A stretch of DNA of 64,000 nucleotides from an uncultured bacterium. Lineage in GTDB: Bacteria > Bacillota > Clostridia > Oscillospirales > Oscillospiraceae. Under the pieces are notes generated by a model that ran no database searches, was not told where the DNA came from, and worked only from the letters and a program-made list of their open reading frames with translations. Both the position numbers and the translations under genes were made by a program. The stretch is taken from NCBI GenBank assembly GCA_949840775.1, contig CATKXO010000012.1:1-64000 (forward strand). Reading direction: 5' to 3'. Positions 15,604 through 24,564 of this stretch are shown piece after piece; the first letter of the stretch is position 1; every line of letters begins with the position of its first letter.

Positions 15604-16832
15604 TCCGTTCTCTCCGCAGAAAGTTTATTTTAATCGCCATGGCGTCTTTAGTTGGAACGATGGTGGTTCTCTGTACGGCCATTGGAGTCGGGAATTACTG
15701 CATCACCACCAATCGGGTGGATCATGCCATTGCGCTCCTGCATCAAAATGGCGGGAGCTTCCTCCCACCCGGTCCACCATCCGATCCCTCAAACTTCGAC
15801 TTTCAGATTACGCCGGAAACTCCTTTTGAGACACGGTATTTTATCGTTGGGCTTACCGCGCAAAAGGAGATCAAATTCGTTAATTTAGATCATATTGCTG
15901 CGTTGGACCGCCGGACTGTGGTAAACACCATCCGACAGATTATAGATACCGGAGCGAAACAGGGATATGTTGACCATTACCGCTTCGGCGTATTTCCAGA
16001 TGAAAATGGGGGAAACACCATAATCGTTTTGGATTGTTTTCTCCAGCTCCAATCGGCGGAAAATATGCTGCACATTACGGTCTCCGTATTTTTGAGTTGC
16101 GTCGTGATTGTTTTTGTTCTGCTCCTCTTTTTATCCAAGCGGGCAATCCGGCCTTTTACGGATAATCTGGAGCGGCAGAGGCGGTTTATCACCGATGCCT
16201 CCCACGAATTGAAGACGCCGCTGGCCATTTTGTCGGCAGATATAGGGCTGTTGGAAGATACCTATGGAAACGACAAGTGGCTGGAGAGCGCACGCTCACA
16301 GATTGTCCGTTTGGATAAACTCATCAAAAATCTGGTGGAACTGGCCCGCACCGAGGAGACCATCAAGGAGGATGCAGTGGCCCGTTTTTCCATCAGCGAG
16401 GTAGCCCAGGCCAATGCGGACGCATTTCAGCCGCTGGCCGAAACAGATGGAAAGTCGCTGACAGCGGAGATTGGGGATGGGATTTTCATAAAGGGCGTCC
16501 AGGACAATTTCTTTCGCCTGTTCTCTATTCTGCTGGACAATGCGGTCAAATATTGTGACCCGGCGGGAGAAATCCGGCTGTCTGTATCCCAGCGGGGGCG
16601 AAATATCTATATTGCCGTATCCAACCCCTGTGCCGGGGTAGACACGGCGCAGCTTCCCAGGTATTTTGACCGCTTCTACCGGGCGGATTCCTCCCGCGCC
16701 CGCTCCACTGGCGGGTATGGCATTGGGCTGTCCACCGCCAAGGCCATCGTCTCCCGGCACAAGGGCCGCATTTCAAATCGCTATGCGGACGGAGTCATTA
16801 CCTTTACCGCAGTAATCCCGCAGGCAAACTGA
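15600..16832 (+). CDS. Sensor histidine kinase
   Basis: 410-residue membrane kinase and partner of the preceding regulator (4-base overlap). The first helix is at about residues 9-31 (ILIAMASLVGTMVVLCTAIG), followed by an extracytoplasmic sensor of about 125 residues and a second helix near 158-178 (VFLSCVVIVFVLLLFLS). The HisKA box is FITDASHELKTPLAIL, the N box LLDNAVKYC, then RFYRADSSRARSTGGYGIGL for the G boxes. The usual DxG (G1) box is weak: it reads SNPCAGVD, so the ATP lid may be atypical. The sensor domain has no recognised fold. Base composition is noticeably lower in GC than the regulator gene. Confidence 0.93.
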   Translation: MIRSLRRKFILIAMASLVGTMVVLCTAIGVGNYCITTNRVDHAIALLHQNGGSFLPPGPPSDPSNFDFQITPETPFETRYFIVGLTAQKEIKFVNLDHIAALDRRTVVNTIRQIIDTGAKQGYVDHYRFGVFPDENGGNTIIVLDCFLQLQSAENMLHITVSVFLSCVVIVFVLLLFLSKRAIRPFTDNLERQRRFITDASHELKTPLAILSADIGLLEDTYGNDKWLESARSQIVRLDKLIKNLVELARTEETIKEDAVARFSISEVAQANADAFQPLAETDGKSLTAEIGDGIFIKGVQDNFFRLFSILLDNAVKYCDPAGEIRLSVSQRGRNIYIAVSNPCAGVDTAQLPRYFDRFYRADSSRARSTGGYGIGLSTAKAIVSRHKGRISNRYADGVITFTAVIPQAN

Positions 16833-17028
16833 CGCTCCAAATTTTAAATACCTGGTTTTGAATACTCGGGCATAGCTGGGGAGTATATCAACCCGGAAAC
16901 CCTTGCAAATGCTGTATTATGCTTTTTGAGCATGGACATGGATAGCAACAAAGTATTTTACAATAGGGCTTGGGCACAGTAAAATTAGGAGCGTCAAAGA
17001 ACACAACCCCATACAAGGAGTGAAGAAC

Positions 17029-18060
17029 ATGATAAATTTGAAACGGCTTGGAGGCATTTTGCTGGCCCTGGCTCTGACGGCCGCCCTTGCAGTTCCGGTT
17101 TTCTCTGCTGTGGAGGACACCGGCTTTTCCGACGTGGACGCCGGCGCCTGGTACGCGGAGGCGGTGGCCTACTGCCGGGAGAGCGGTCTGATGGCCGGAG
17201 TAGGCGGCGGACGCTTTGCCCCAGACAGCACCCTGACCCGGGCCATGCTGGTTACTGTCCTATGGCGGCAGGCGGGCAGCCCGGCGGTCAACTATCTGAT
17301 GCAGTTTGACGATGTGCCGGAGGGACAGTGGTACAGCGAGGGGATACGCTGGGCGGCCAGCGAGGGTCTGGTCCGGGGCTACGGCGACGGCCGCTACGGC
17401 ACCAACGACCCCATCACCCAGCAGCAGTTGGACATCATCCTGAATAACTACCTGGGCCGCACCCTCACCCAGGGCATCCCCGGCTTTGACGGCTCCGCCG
17501 CCCCCGCCACCCGGGCACAGGTGGCCGCTGTGCTGCTGAATCTCTCCCAGGTTGGGACAGACGCCCCCAGCCAGGAGGGCCGTACCCTGGTGGCCTACTT
17601 CTCCGCCACCAACAACACGGAGCATATCGCCAACCACATCGCCGCGATCCGGAGTGCCGACCTGTATGAGATTGTCCCCGAGACCCCCTACACCTCCTCC
17701 GACTTGAACTACAACGACAACTCCAGCCGGGCCAATCAGGAGCAGAACGACCCCGCCGCCCGGCCTGCCATCTCTGGGGATGTGGAGGATATGGCCCAGT
17801 ATGACGTGATTTTCTTGGGTTACCCCATCTGGCATGGCCAAGCCCCCAGAATCATCAGCACCTTCCTGGAGCGCTACGACCTGACCGGCAAGACCATCGT
17901 GCCCTTCTGCACCTCGGGCAGTAGCCCCATCGGCTCCAGCGCTCGGAATCTCCAGTCTCTGACCTCCGGCGCTGCGTGGCTGGAGGGCCAGCGGTTCAGC
18001 GGCTCCGCCTCCCGTGACACAGTAGCCAGTTGGGTGAACGGGCTGGATTTAAATGCATAG
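17029..18060 (+). CDS. SLH-flavodoxin fusion, cell-surface
   Basis: 343-residue exported protein. The ATG at 17029 has AAGGAG 8 bases upstream. The signal peptide (LGGILLALALTAALAVPVFS) precedes two full SLH repeats and a third partial one at about residues 30-175: FSDVDAGAWYAEAVAYCRESGLM, FDDVPEGQWYSEGIRWAASEGL. Residues about 185-340 form a flavodoxin-like domain: TLVAYFSATNNTEHIANHI (FMN phosphate loop), YDVIFLGYPIWHGQAPRI, and IVPFCTSGSSPIGSS. Flavodoxins are usually cytoplasmic; fusion to wall-binding SLH repeats places an FMN redox domain outside the cell, where it could serve extracellular electron transfer. It is followed by a CMD-cupin protein, often linked to redox stress. Confidence 0.88.
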   Translation: MINLKRLGGILLALALTAALAVPVFSAVEDTGFSDVDAGAWYAEAVAYCRESGLMAGVGGGRFAPDSTLTRAMLVTVLWRQAGSPAVNYLMQFDDVPEGQWYSEGIRWAASEGLVRGYGDGRYGTNDPITQQQLDIILNNYLGRTLTQGIPGFDGSAAPATRAQVAAVLLNLSQVGTDAPSQEGRTLVAYFSATNNTEHIANHIAAIRSADLYEIVPETPYTSSDLNYNDNSSRANQEQNDPAARPAISGDVEDMAQYDVIFLGYPIWHGQAPRIISTFLERYDLTGKTIVPFCTSGSSPIGSSARNLQSLTSGAAWLEGQRFSGSASRDTVASWVNGLDLNA

Positions 18061-18106
18061 AAGGCTTGACCTAAAGTTACCTTTAGGGATTAGGCTAAAA
18101 ACAACC

Positions 18107-18127
18107 GGGGCGGCCAGCGGCCGCCCC
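18107..18127. repeat. GC-rich palindrome
   Basis: GGGGCGGCC / GGCCGCCCC around AGC, 46 bases after the SLH-flavodoxin stop. It could act as a hairpin between that gene and the CMD-cupin gene; it resembles the palindromes of the headed pairs seen elsewhere but lacks a clear GTAGG head. Confidence 0.5.
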
Positions 18128-18152
18128 ATATCTAAAATGGAGGGAATCAATT

Positions 18153-18887
18153 ATGGTAAAACAGACAGCGGGCCGGGATCAGCTGGGGGACTTCGCCCCC
18201 AAGTTTGCGGAGTTAAACGACGATGTACTGTTCGGCGAGGTGTGGAACCGGGAAGGCAAGCTCTCCTTGAAAATGCGCTCGATCCTCACCGTCTCCGCCC
18301 TGGTGAGCAAGGGGCTGGTGGACAGCTCCTTCCAGTTCCACGTGGCCAACGCCAAGAAGAACGGGGTCACCAAGGACGAGATGGCGGAGATTCTCACCCA
18401 CCTGGCCTTTTACGCCGGCTGGCCCAACGCCTGGGCGGCCTTCCGAGTGGCGGTGGAGGTCTACAAGGAAGACGGCGGCACCGACGGCGGGCTGTTCGGC
18501 CTGGGCGAGCCCAATACCGCCTACGCCCAATATTTCATCGGCAACAGCTACCTGAAGCCCCTTACTGACCCTGGCCGGACCATTTTCCTGGCTAACGTCA
18601 CTTTCGAGCCGGGCTGCCGCAACAACTGGCACATCCATCACGCCTCCAAGGGCGGCGGGCAGATCCTGCTCTGCACCAACGGCCGGGGCTGGTATCAGGA
18701 GTGGGGCCAGGAGGCCCGGGCGCTGTTCCCCGGCGATGTGGTGTTCATCTCCGCCGGCGTGAAGCACTGGCATGGCGCGGCTCAGGACAGCTGGTTCTCC
18801 CATGTGGCGTTCGAGGCCCCCGGCGAGGACTGTTCCAACGAGTGGCTGGAGCCGATGGACGAGGAACAGTACGGCAAGCTCCGGTAA
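18153..18887 (+). CDS. Carboxymuconolactone decarboxylase-like domain fused to cupin
   Basis: 244-residue two-domain protein with GGAGGGAATCAATT before its ATG. Residues about 15-105 are a CMD/AhpD-like helical domain (LSLKMRSILTVSALVSKG, then FHVANAKKNGVTKDEMAEILTHLAFYAGWPNAWAA). The canonical AhpD CxxC is absent, with Phe-His at the usual site, so peroxidase-type disulfide chemistry is unlikely. Residues about 130-240 are a cupin with metal ligands in NWHIHHAS and in KHWHG, and FEPGCRNNWH typical of the first cupin motif. Such fusions are often annotated as quinone- or aldehyde-related detoxification proteins. It lies between the SLH-flavodoxin gene and a LysR regulator. Confidence 0.88.
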   Translation: MVKQTAGRDQLGDFAPKFAELNDDVLFGEVWNREGKLSLKMRSILTVSALVSKGLVDSSFQFHVANAKKNGVTKDEMAEILTHLAFYAGWPNAWAAFRVAVEVYKEDGGTDGGLFGLGEPNTAYAQYFIGNSYLKPLTDPGRTIFLANVTFEPGCRNNWHIHHASKGGGQILLCTNGRGWYQEWGQEARALFPGDVVFISAGVKHWHGAAQDSWFSHVAFEAPGEDCSNEWLEPMDEEQYGKLR

Positions 18888-18938
18888 GCATAGTAAAAAG
18901 CGGATATACTGGGAGCAGCAAAAACAAGGGGGATTTTT

Positions 18939-19832
18939 ATGGAACTGCGGGTTTTACGTTACTTTCTGGCCGTAGCCCGGGAGGAGAGCATCTCCGGGGC
19001 GGCGGAATATCTGCACCTGTCCCAGCCCACCATCTCCCGCCAGCTGATGGATCTGGAGGAGGAGCTGGGCAAGAAGCTGTTCATCCGGGGCAACCGGAGC
19101 ATTACGCTGACGGAGGAGGGCAATCTCCTGCGCAAGCGGGCCGGGGAGATCATCGACCTGGTGGAGAAAACTACCAACGAGCTTTCCGCTATGGACAGCG
19201 ATTTGGCTGGGGACATCTATGTGGGCGCAGGGGAGACGGAGGGGGTCCACTTCCTCACCCGGACGGCCCGCAAGCTCCAGGCGCAGTACCCACAGCTTCA
19301 TTTTCACATCTCCAGCGGAGACGCAAGGGATGTGACCGACCAGCTGGACAAAGGCCTCATTGATTTCGGCCTGCTTTTTGAGCCCATCAATCAGAACAAA
19401 TATAACACCTACCGCCTGCCTGTCTACGATACCTGGGGGGTTCTGATGCGCCGGGATAGTCCTCTGGCGGAGAAAACATCAATTTCCCCCAGGGATATTA
19501 CAGACAAGCCGCTGATTGTATCCCGAAATCTCCAGGAGGGCAGTCCCCTGGACGGTTGGCTGGGGAAGAGCCTGCGGGGACTGAATGTCGCAGCTACTTA
19601 CAGCCTGGCCTACAACGCCTCCCTGATGGTGGAGGACGGGATGGGTTATGCGCTGGTCCTGGACCGGATTATCAACACCTCCGGGGACAGCCCCCTGTGC
19701 TTCCGGCCTCTGGCTCCAGCCCTCCACGCCCACATGAGCATCGTCTGGAAAAAGTATCAGGTGTTTTCCAAACCGGCGGAGAAATTTTTGACCATCCTGC
19801 GGATGGAGGACGGTGAGCCGAAAGAAAACTAG
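18939..19832 (+). CDS. LysR-family transcriptional regulator
   Basis: 297-residue regulator with CAAGGGGG before its start. The winged helix-turn-helix occupies residues 1-60: MELRVLRYFLAVAREESISG, then AAEYLHLSQPTISRQLMDLE and GKKLFIRGNRSITLT. The effector-binding domain follows (YVGAGETEGVHFLTRTAR, VTDQLDKGLIDFGLLFEP). Length and layout match the family. The target is unknown; the preceding CMD-cupin and SLH-flavodoxin genes, on the same strand, are plausible because LysR genes often sit beside the redox or detoxification genes they control. Confidence 0.93.
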   Translation: MELRVLRYFLAVAREESISGAAEYLHLSQPTISRQLMDLEEELGKKLFIRGNRSITLTEEGNLLRKRAGEIIDLVEKTTNELSAMDSDLAGDIYVGAGETEGVHFLTRTARKLQAQYPQLHFHISSGDARDVTDQLDKGLIDFGLLFEPINQNKYNTYRLPVYDTWGVLMRRDSPLAEKTSISPRDITDKPLIVSRNLQEGSPLDGWLGKSLRGLNVAATYSLAYNASLMVEDGMGYALVLDRIINTSGDSPLCFRPLAPALHAHMSIVWKKYQVFSKPAEKFLTILRMEDGEPKEN

Positions 19833-19861
19833 TTTTATAGAAATCAGCGGCAGAAAATTGA

Positions 19862-20209
19862 TTTGCTTCCACCTTGCTGAGTACCACCGGGTTTTCCACC
19901 GATTCAAAGTTTGATTATGACAGTGTGATTTGCGGGGCGCTGCTCCATGATATAGGAAAGTACGTGGAAGTAATACCGGATCAGAATGGAGCGCCGCGCT
20001 ATTCCCCGAGAGCGAAGCTGATACGCCACCCCCTTGGGGGTGCGATATTAGCTGCGGAATACGGTTTTCCAGACAAGATTGTGCATATCATTGCCACCCA
20101 CTCTTTTGAGGGGGAACACTCCTTTCAGACGGCGGAATCTCAATTTGTCAAAAAGATTGATGATTTGGTATTTCAAACCAGCGTATATGGGATTCCTTTA
20201 ACAACTTAA
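19862..20209 (+). pseudogene. HD-domain phosphohydrolase fragment
   Basis: About 110 residues with the HD signature ICGALLHDIGKYVEV and HPLGGAILAAEYGFPDKIVHIIATHSFEG, typical of HDIG metal-dependent phosphohydrolases. The family is normally near 180 residues and the N-terminal third, with the first metal-binding His, is missing; a TGA stop lies directly upstream at 19859. The only start is a TTG at 19874 without a clear ribosome site. It probably arose by a deletion that joined the remnant to the end of the LysR gene. Composition is AT-richer than the neighbours. Confidence 0.65.
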
Positions 20210-20420
20210 CGCTGCTGTAGCGCCTCCTTGCATTGACACACCGCCCGTGGGTAATCACCATCTCCAGCTGCCGCCATGAGCGCGTTCAGTTAAAAACTGG
20301 AGTGGCGCCGCTCTCGCTGCGCCACTCCTCGTAACTCTTATTTTTCCTGCTCAGGGGCTCTTTTTTGTGCTGTCCGCGCATACTGGTGCAGTTCAGGCGG
20401 CGGCGGGAGGCTTTTCCGGT
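20210..20420. other. Non-coding stretch after the HD remnant
   Basis: No gene seen. It contains a hairpin GGAGTGGCGC / GCGCCACTCC (20299-20328), likely a terminator for the convergent genes on both sides. Confidence 0.5.
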
Positions 20421-20813
20421 TCAGTCATTCAATTTATCCAGGGCCACCCCATGCTTTGCGGCGTGCTCCTTAATCCGGGTGTAGGTCTCCTCGCTCAGGT
20501 CGTGTTCCATCTTGCAGGCGTCGGCGGCAGCGGTCTCCTCGCTGACCCCCAAAAGGACAAGGAACCGGGTCAGCAGCTTGTGCCGGCCATAGATGCGTTG
20601 GGCAATCTCCTCCCCCGGGGGGAGCAGGGTAATAAAACCGTCCCCGTCCATCTCAATGTAGCCGTTCTCCCGGAACCGCTTCATGGCCACGCTGACGCTG
20701 GGCTTTGTCAGCTCCAGCTGGCGGACCACGTCAATGGAGCGCACCGCGCCCTGGCGCTCCCGCAAAATCAGGATCGCCTCCAGATAATCTTCCGCAGATT
20801 CGTAAATATTCAT
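20421..20813 (-). CDS. DtxR/MntR-family metal-dependent regulator
   Basis: 130-residue regulator. The start MNIYESAEDYLEAILIL has AGAGGAAG upstream. The N-terminal winged helix (AVRSIDVVRQLELTKPSVSVAMKRFRENGYIEM) is followed by a dimerisation and metal-binding domain (CKMEHDLSEETYTRIKEH). The pattern E-D-Y-L-E at the N-terminus and CKMEHDLSEE match the DtxR/MntR metal ligands (Asp/Glu/His/Cys). It should repress iron or manganese uptake genes when metal is bound. No transporter lies nearby; it is divergent from a secreted protein gene at 21071, with a 257-bp shared control region. Confidence 0.88.
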   Translation of the reverse strand: MNIYESAEDYLEAILILRERQGAVRSIDVVRQLELTKPSVSVAMKRFRENGYIEMDGDGFITLLPPGEEIAQRIYGRHKLLTRFLVLLGVSEETAAADACKMEHDLSEETYTRIKEHAAKHGVALDKLND

Positions 20814-20988
20814 TAAAACGCACTTCCTCTGGCTCATCAGCTTATCACAACCTGAACAAAAAAGCAAGAACTTTCCATCCTGGGGAGTGCCCTGACGCGC
20901 ATTTTTTCCGGAGATAAGCTGCCTTTTGGCGGGCCGCAGAGGCGGGCTGCTCTTTTTGTGGAAAAATGACAACAGGTTAAAAAAGTTC

Positions 20989-21017
20989 TTGCATCTTGTC
21001 GGTCAATACGGTACAAT
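20989..21017 (+). promoter_or_regulatory. Vegetative promoter of the secreted stalk protein
   Basis: TTGCAT (20989-20994), 17-bp spacer, TACAAT (21012-21017). The 10-mer AAGTTCTTGC covers the -35 and recurs inverted at about 20864-20873 in front of the DtxR-type gene. Confidence 0.6.
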
Positions 21018-21070
21018 AGAAACCAGCGAAATCCGGACCCAATTGGAATAAACAAGGAGGAAAACAAACC

Positions 21071-22105
21071 ATGAAACTCAGAAAGCTTCTCAGCACCCTG
21101 CTGGCCGCCGCCCTGGTGTGCGGGCTGGCCTGCACCGCCGCCCTGGCCGAGGAGGGCGACACCGCCGCCCCCGATTCCGCCGCCACTGCCACTGAGGGCA
21201 CCGGCCAGAAGATCGTTGTGGGTGAGGAGACCTACGACCGCCTGCTGGCCGCCATCATCAGCGAGAAAGAGGACAAGGCTGTCACTGTCCGCCTGGACAG
21301 CGATGTGCAGCTCACCGGCACCCCTGTGATCCTGGGCACCAGCGACTATGATGGACTGCTCGGCGGCCAGGAGGTCACCGTGGCCTCCCACAACGTCACC
21401 ATCGACCTGAACGGCTTCACCCTGAAGGCCGAGGCTGGCAAGGCCGTCTTTGAGGTCCAGGCCGGCTACACCCTGACCATCGTGGACAACTCCGAGGCCA
21501 AGACCGGCAAGCTGGAGGCCGAGGTTGAGGCCGTTGTGGCCGCCGAGGGCGCTACCTACAACCCCCTGGCCGCTCCCGAAACCCCCACCGAGCCCACCGA
21601 GTCCACTGAGCCTACCGAGCCCACTGAGCCCACTGAGCCCGCCGCTCCTGCCATCCCCGCCGAGGGCACTGCCATTGCCTCCACCCAGAACATCACCATC
21701 GACGGCAAGGCCGTGGAGTTCGCCGCCTACGCCCTGAAGGATGAGAACAACAACCTGACCAACTACGTCAAGCTGCGGGACATCGCCGTGGCCATCAACG
21801 GCACCGACGCCCAGTTTGAGGTGGGCTTCGACGGCTCCATCATCCTCACCACCAAGACCGCCTACACCGGCGCTGCCGACACCGCCACCCCCTTCTCCGG
21901 CGACCAGCCCTACAAGGGCGGCACCCAGACCGTCAAGGTTGACGGCGAGGACGTGAGCATGACCGCCATCACCCTCTATGACGAGAACGGCGGCGGCTAC
22001 AACTACTTCAAGCTCCGCGACCTGGGCGAGGTCCTGGGCTTCGCCGTGGGCTACAGCAACGAGACCGGTATCTCCATCACCACCACCGCTCCCGCCGCTG
22101 AGTAA
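21071..22105 (+). CDS. Secreted protein with copper-amine-oxidase-N-like repeats
   Basis: 344-residue exported protein with AAGGAGG before its start and a clear signal peptide (LLSTLLAAALVCGLACTAALA). Residues about 60-150 form a beta-rich segment (VASHNVTIDLNGFTLKAEAG) like a pectate-lyase-type helix repeat. An acidic linker of Thr-Glu-Pro repeats (EPTEPTEPTEP) separates it from two copies of a motif at the C-terminus: ITIDGKAVEFAAYALKDENNN with NYVKLRDIAVAINGT, and VKVDGEDVSMTAITLYDENGG with NYFKLRDLGEVLGF. These resemble the copper amine oxidase N-terminal-like stalk domain of Clostridial surface proteins. No enzyme motif. Probably a wall-associated or released protein. Confidence 0.8.
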   Translation: MKLRKLLSTLLAAALVCGLACTAALAEEGDTAAPDSAATATEGTGQKIVVGEETYDRLLAAIISEKEDKAVTVRLDSDVQLTGTPVILGTSDYDGLLGGQEVTVASHNVTIDLNGFTLKAEAGKAVFEVQAGYTLTIVDNSEAKTGKLEAEVEAVVAAEGATYNPLAAPETPTEPTESTEPTEPTEPTEPAAPAIPAEGTAIASTQNITIDGKAVEFAAYALKDENNNLTNYVKLRDIAVAINGTDAQFEVGFDGSIILTTKTAYTGAADTATPFSGDQPYKGGTQTVKVDGEDVSMTAITLYDENGGGYNYFKLRDLGEVLGFAVGYSNETGISITTTAPAAE

Positions 22106-22120
22106 ATCAGGCATCAAAAG

Positions 22121-22144
22121 ACCGGCTCCCAGACGGGAGCCGGT
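22121..22144. terminator. Bidirectional terminator
   Basis: ACCGGCTCCC / GGGAGCCGGT with AGAC loop followed by TTTTT on the plus strand. It lies between the convergent secreted-protein and proS genes. Confidence 0.9.
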
Positions 22145-22157
22145 TTTTTCAGCTTTA

Positions 22158-23600
22158 TCAGTATGCCACGCCCCACAAAATGGAGTGCTTGGCGGGTTTG
22201 CCGCAGCAGACGCACACGTCGGCCACATGTTCCTGCTCCAGGGGCATGCATCGGGAGGTGACCCCGGCCTTTTCCTTCATCTGGAGCTCGCAGTCCAGCC
22301 CGCCGCACCACATGGTCTTGGCAAAGCCACCCTCCGTCTCCATAAACTCCTTGACCTCCTCCAGGGTGAAGCAAACCCTGGTGTGGTCCTCCAGGTTCTT
22401 TTTGGCCCGGTTGTACAGGCCCACATGGACCTCGTCCAGCAGCCGCCTGACGGTATCCTCCAGCTCAGCCAGGGGGACAAAGACCTTCTCCCCGGAGTCC
22501 CGGCGGCAGATGCAGCACTGGTCCTTCTCCATATCCTTGGGGCCGATCTCCACCCGGAGGGGCACACCCTTCATCTCATACTCGGCGGCCTTCCAGCCCA
22601 TGGACTGGTCGGAGGCGTCCATCTTCGCCCGGACGCCCGCCTTTTTCAGCCGCTCCAGCAGGGCGGAGGCGGCGTCCAGCACGCCCTCCTTGTGCTGGGC
22701 CACGGGGATGACCATGGCCTGGACGGGGGCGATGCGGGGGGGCAGCACCAGGCCGTTGTTGTCGCCGTGGGTCATGATGATGCCGCCGATGGTGCGGGTG
22801 GACAGGCCCCAGCTGGTCTGGTGGGGGTGGTGGAGCTGGTTATCCTTTCCGGTGAAGGTGATGTCGAAGGCTTTGGCAAAGCCGTCACCGAAGTAGTGGC
22901 TGGTGCCGCTCTGAAGGGCCTTCCGGTCGTGCATCATGCACTCCACGGTGTAGGTCTCCTCGGCGCCGTTGAACTTCTCTTTGTCGGTCTTCCGGCCCTT
23001 CACCACCGGCATGGCCAGCACGTTCTCCAAAAAATCGGCGTAGACGTTGAGCATCTGCTCGGTCTCCTGGCGGGCCTCCTCCTCGGTTGCGTGCATGGTG
23101 TGGCCCTCCTGCCACAGAAACTCCCGGTGGCGGAGGAAGGGGCGGGAGGTCTTCTCCCACCGCAGGACGGAGCACCACTGGTTGTACAGCTTGGGCAGGT
23201 CCCGGTGGGAGTGGATCACATTCTTGTAGTGCTCGCAGAACAGGGTCTCAGAGGTGGGGCGGATGCAGTACTTCTCCTCCAGCTTCTCGCTGCCCCCCAT
23301 GGTCACCCAGGCGCACTCGGGGGCAAAGCCCTCCACGTGGTCCTTCTCCTTTTGCAGAAGGGACTCGGGGATAAGGACGGGCAGATACACATTCTCGTGG
23401 CCCAGCTCCTTAAAGCGCCTGTCCAGCTCCGCCTGGATGTTCTCCCAGATGGCGTATCCGTAGGGCCGGTAGATGAACATGCCCTTGATGGAGGAGTAGT
23501 CGATGAGCTCCGCCTTTTTGCACACGTCGGTGTACCACTGGGCAAAGTCCACCTCCATGCTGGTGATCTGTTCCACCTGTTTTTTGTTTTCCTTGGCCAT
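22158..23600 (-). CDS. proS: Prolyl-tRNA synthetase, eukaryote/archaeon-like type
   Basis: 480-residue class II synthetase that charges tRNA-Pro. Class II motif 2 is around [33 protein letters not shown], and motif 3 contains [30 protein letters not shown]. The anticodon-binding domain and a C-terminal zinc-type region ([14 protein letters not shown], and [18 protein letters not shown] at the end) follow. It lacks the inserted editing domain of the bacterial type, consistent with its short length, and belongs to the short ProS class (type 3) common in Clostridia. No T-box leader was seen upstream. It is monocistronic, with terminators on both sides. Confidence 0.96.
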   Translation of the reverse strand: MAKENKKQVEQITSMEVDFAQWYTDVCKKAELIDYSSIKGMFIYRPYGYAIWENIQAELDRRFKELGHENVYLPVLIPESLLQKEKDHVEGFAPECAWVTMGGSEKLEEKYCIRPTSETLFCEHYKNVIHSHRDLPKLYNQWCSVLRWEKTSRPFLRHREFLWQEGHTMHATEEEARQETEQMLNVYADFLENVLAMPVVKGRKTDKEKFNGAEETYTVECMMHDRKALQSGTSHYFGDGFAKAFDITFTGKDNQLHHPHQTSWGLSTRTIGGIIMTHGDNNGLVLPPRIAPVQAMVIPVAQHKEGVLDAASALLERLKKAGVRAKMDASDQSMGWKAAEYEMKGVPLRVEIGPKDMEKDQCCICRRDSGEKVFVPLAELEDTVRRLLDEVHVGLYNRAKKNLEDHTRVCFTLEEVKEFMETEGGFAKTMWCGGLDCELQMKEKAGVTSRCMPLEQEHVADVCVCCGKPAKHSILWGVAY

Positions 23601-23691
23601 ATCGTCTCAGTCCTTTATCTTGAAATGGGATATTACTTCTATAAGCCCCTCTATTCTATAAATTTACAGGGAGAAAGTCAAGAGAAAACAG

Positions 23692-23722
23692 CGCGTTCCC
23701 GCCGGAAAGGGGCGGGAACGCG
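23692..23722 (-). terminator. Terminator of the lipoprotein gene
   Basis: 12-bp perfect stem CGCGTTCCCGCC / GGCGGGAACGCG with a 7-base loop, just after the lipoprotein gene in its direction of transcription and before proS. Confidence 0.8.
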
Positions 23723-23729
23723 GTATGTA

Positions 23730-24413
23730 TCATTCGGTGTAGTAGCCGCCGTAGTCCAGGATCACCTGGTCCACGTTCTGCATCCCGGTATCCACCAGGG
23801 AATAGTAGCCCTCGCTGTCCTTTTTCAGCTGGAGCATGATAATCTGATCCTTGCCATAGGTGACGCTGTCCAGCCGTTCCTCCAGCAGGTCCAGAATCAG
23901 CGGCCCGTAGATGGCATCCACCGCCTCATACTCCTCCTCGGTCTCCGCCTCGTCAAAGCCGGCCTGGTCCAGGGCGTCGAAATAGTCGTCGTCGGTCAGA
24001 AGGTTGTACAGGTCCAGGGGAGAGACGGTCACCTCCACCACAAAATCCCCGTCCTTGGTCTTGCTGCCGGTGCCCACTGTGTATTTGGACTTGGCGTAGA
24101 TCTTCTCCATCACTTCCTCTGCCCGCTCCACGATCTCGTCGGTGGGGTAGTCGATCTCCAAAAAGTCCAGCAGATAGTACTCGGTTTCGTCGGCCACGTT
24201 GTTCTCATGCAGCTCTCTGGCATCGTCCTCGGTCATGTCCTCCACCAGGTCGATGTAGGCCTTGTCGTACACCCCCAGATAGGCGGCGTCCAGGTGGCCC
24301 TTCACATAGGTCTCCGCGTCCTTTTCGGTCAGCCCCCCGCCGCCGCAGGCGGTCAGGCCGGCCAGCAGGCAGCCGGCCAGCCCCGCCGCCAATACCCGTT
24401 TCCATTTCTCCAT
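23730..24413 (-). CDS. Acidic lipoprotein of unknown function
   Basis: 227-residue lipoprotein. The start MEKWKRVLAAGLAGCLLAGL has AGAGGAG upstream; a longer frame starts before it but lacks a ribosome site. The lipobox is LTAC at about residue 26, followed by GGGG and an acidic helical domain (LTEKDAETYVKGHLDAAYLG, LDQAGFDEAETEEEYEAVD). It resembles Clostridial lipoproteins with a repeated DUF-like helical plan (AAYLGVYDKAYIDLVEDMT), often duplicated on the cell surface. No catalytic motif. Monocistronic and divergent from the NiaR-like regulator, with its signal peptide facing the same 150-bp region. Confidence 0.75.
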   Translation of the reverse strand: MEKWKRVLAAGLAGCLLAGLTACGGGGLTEKDAETYVKGHLDAAYLGVYDKAYIDLVEDMTEDDARELHENNVADETEYYLLDFLEIDYPTDEIVERAEEVMEKIYAKSKYTVGTGSKTKDGDFVVEVTVSPLDLYNLLTDDDYFDALDQAGFDEAETEEEYEAVDAIYGPLILDLLEERLDSVTYGKDQIIMLQLKKDSEGYYSLVDTGMQNVDQVILDYGGYYTE

Positions 24414-24564
24414 TTTGCAGCACTCCTCTGTCTTTGACTTTGGCCCGGAATTGCGTTCCGGACTACACCCGTCTATTTTAGGCCCTTTTTTACCGAAAGT
24501 CAACCTTGCTGTTTGCCGCTCTCTGTGCTATACTGCTGTCATGACAGAGAGGGGGAACGCGCCT

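Noticed and set aside
20233..20255. ACACCGCCCGT, a motif of 16S rRNA
   Set aside because: Only about 12 bases match; flanks do not resemble rRNA.
23601..23691. T-box leader before proS
   Set aside because: No specifier stem or T-box sequence seen; the asnS leader was checked too.
21978..24437. Long plus-strand open frame of 819 codons opposite proS
   Set aside because: Antisense shadow of proS and the lipoprotein gene in GC-rich DNA; low-complexity Gly/Val/His translation and no ribosome site.
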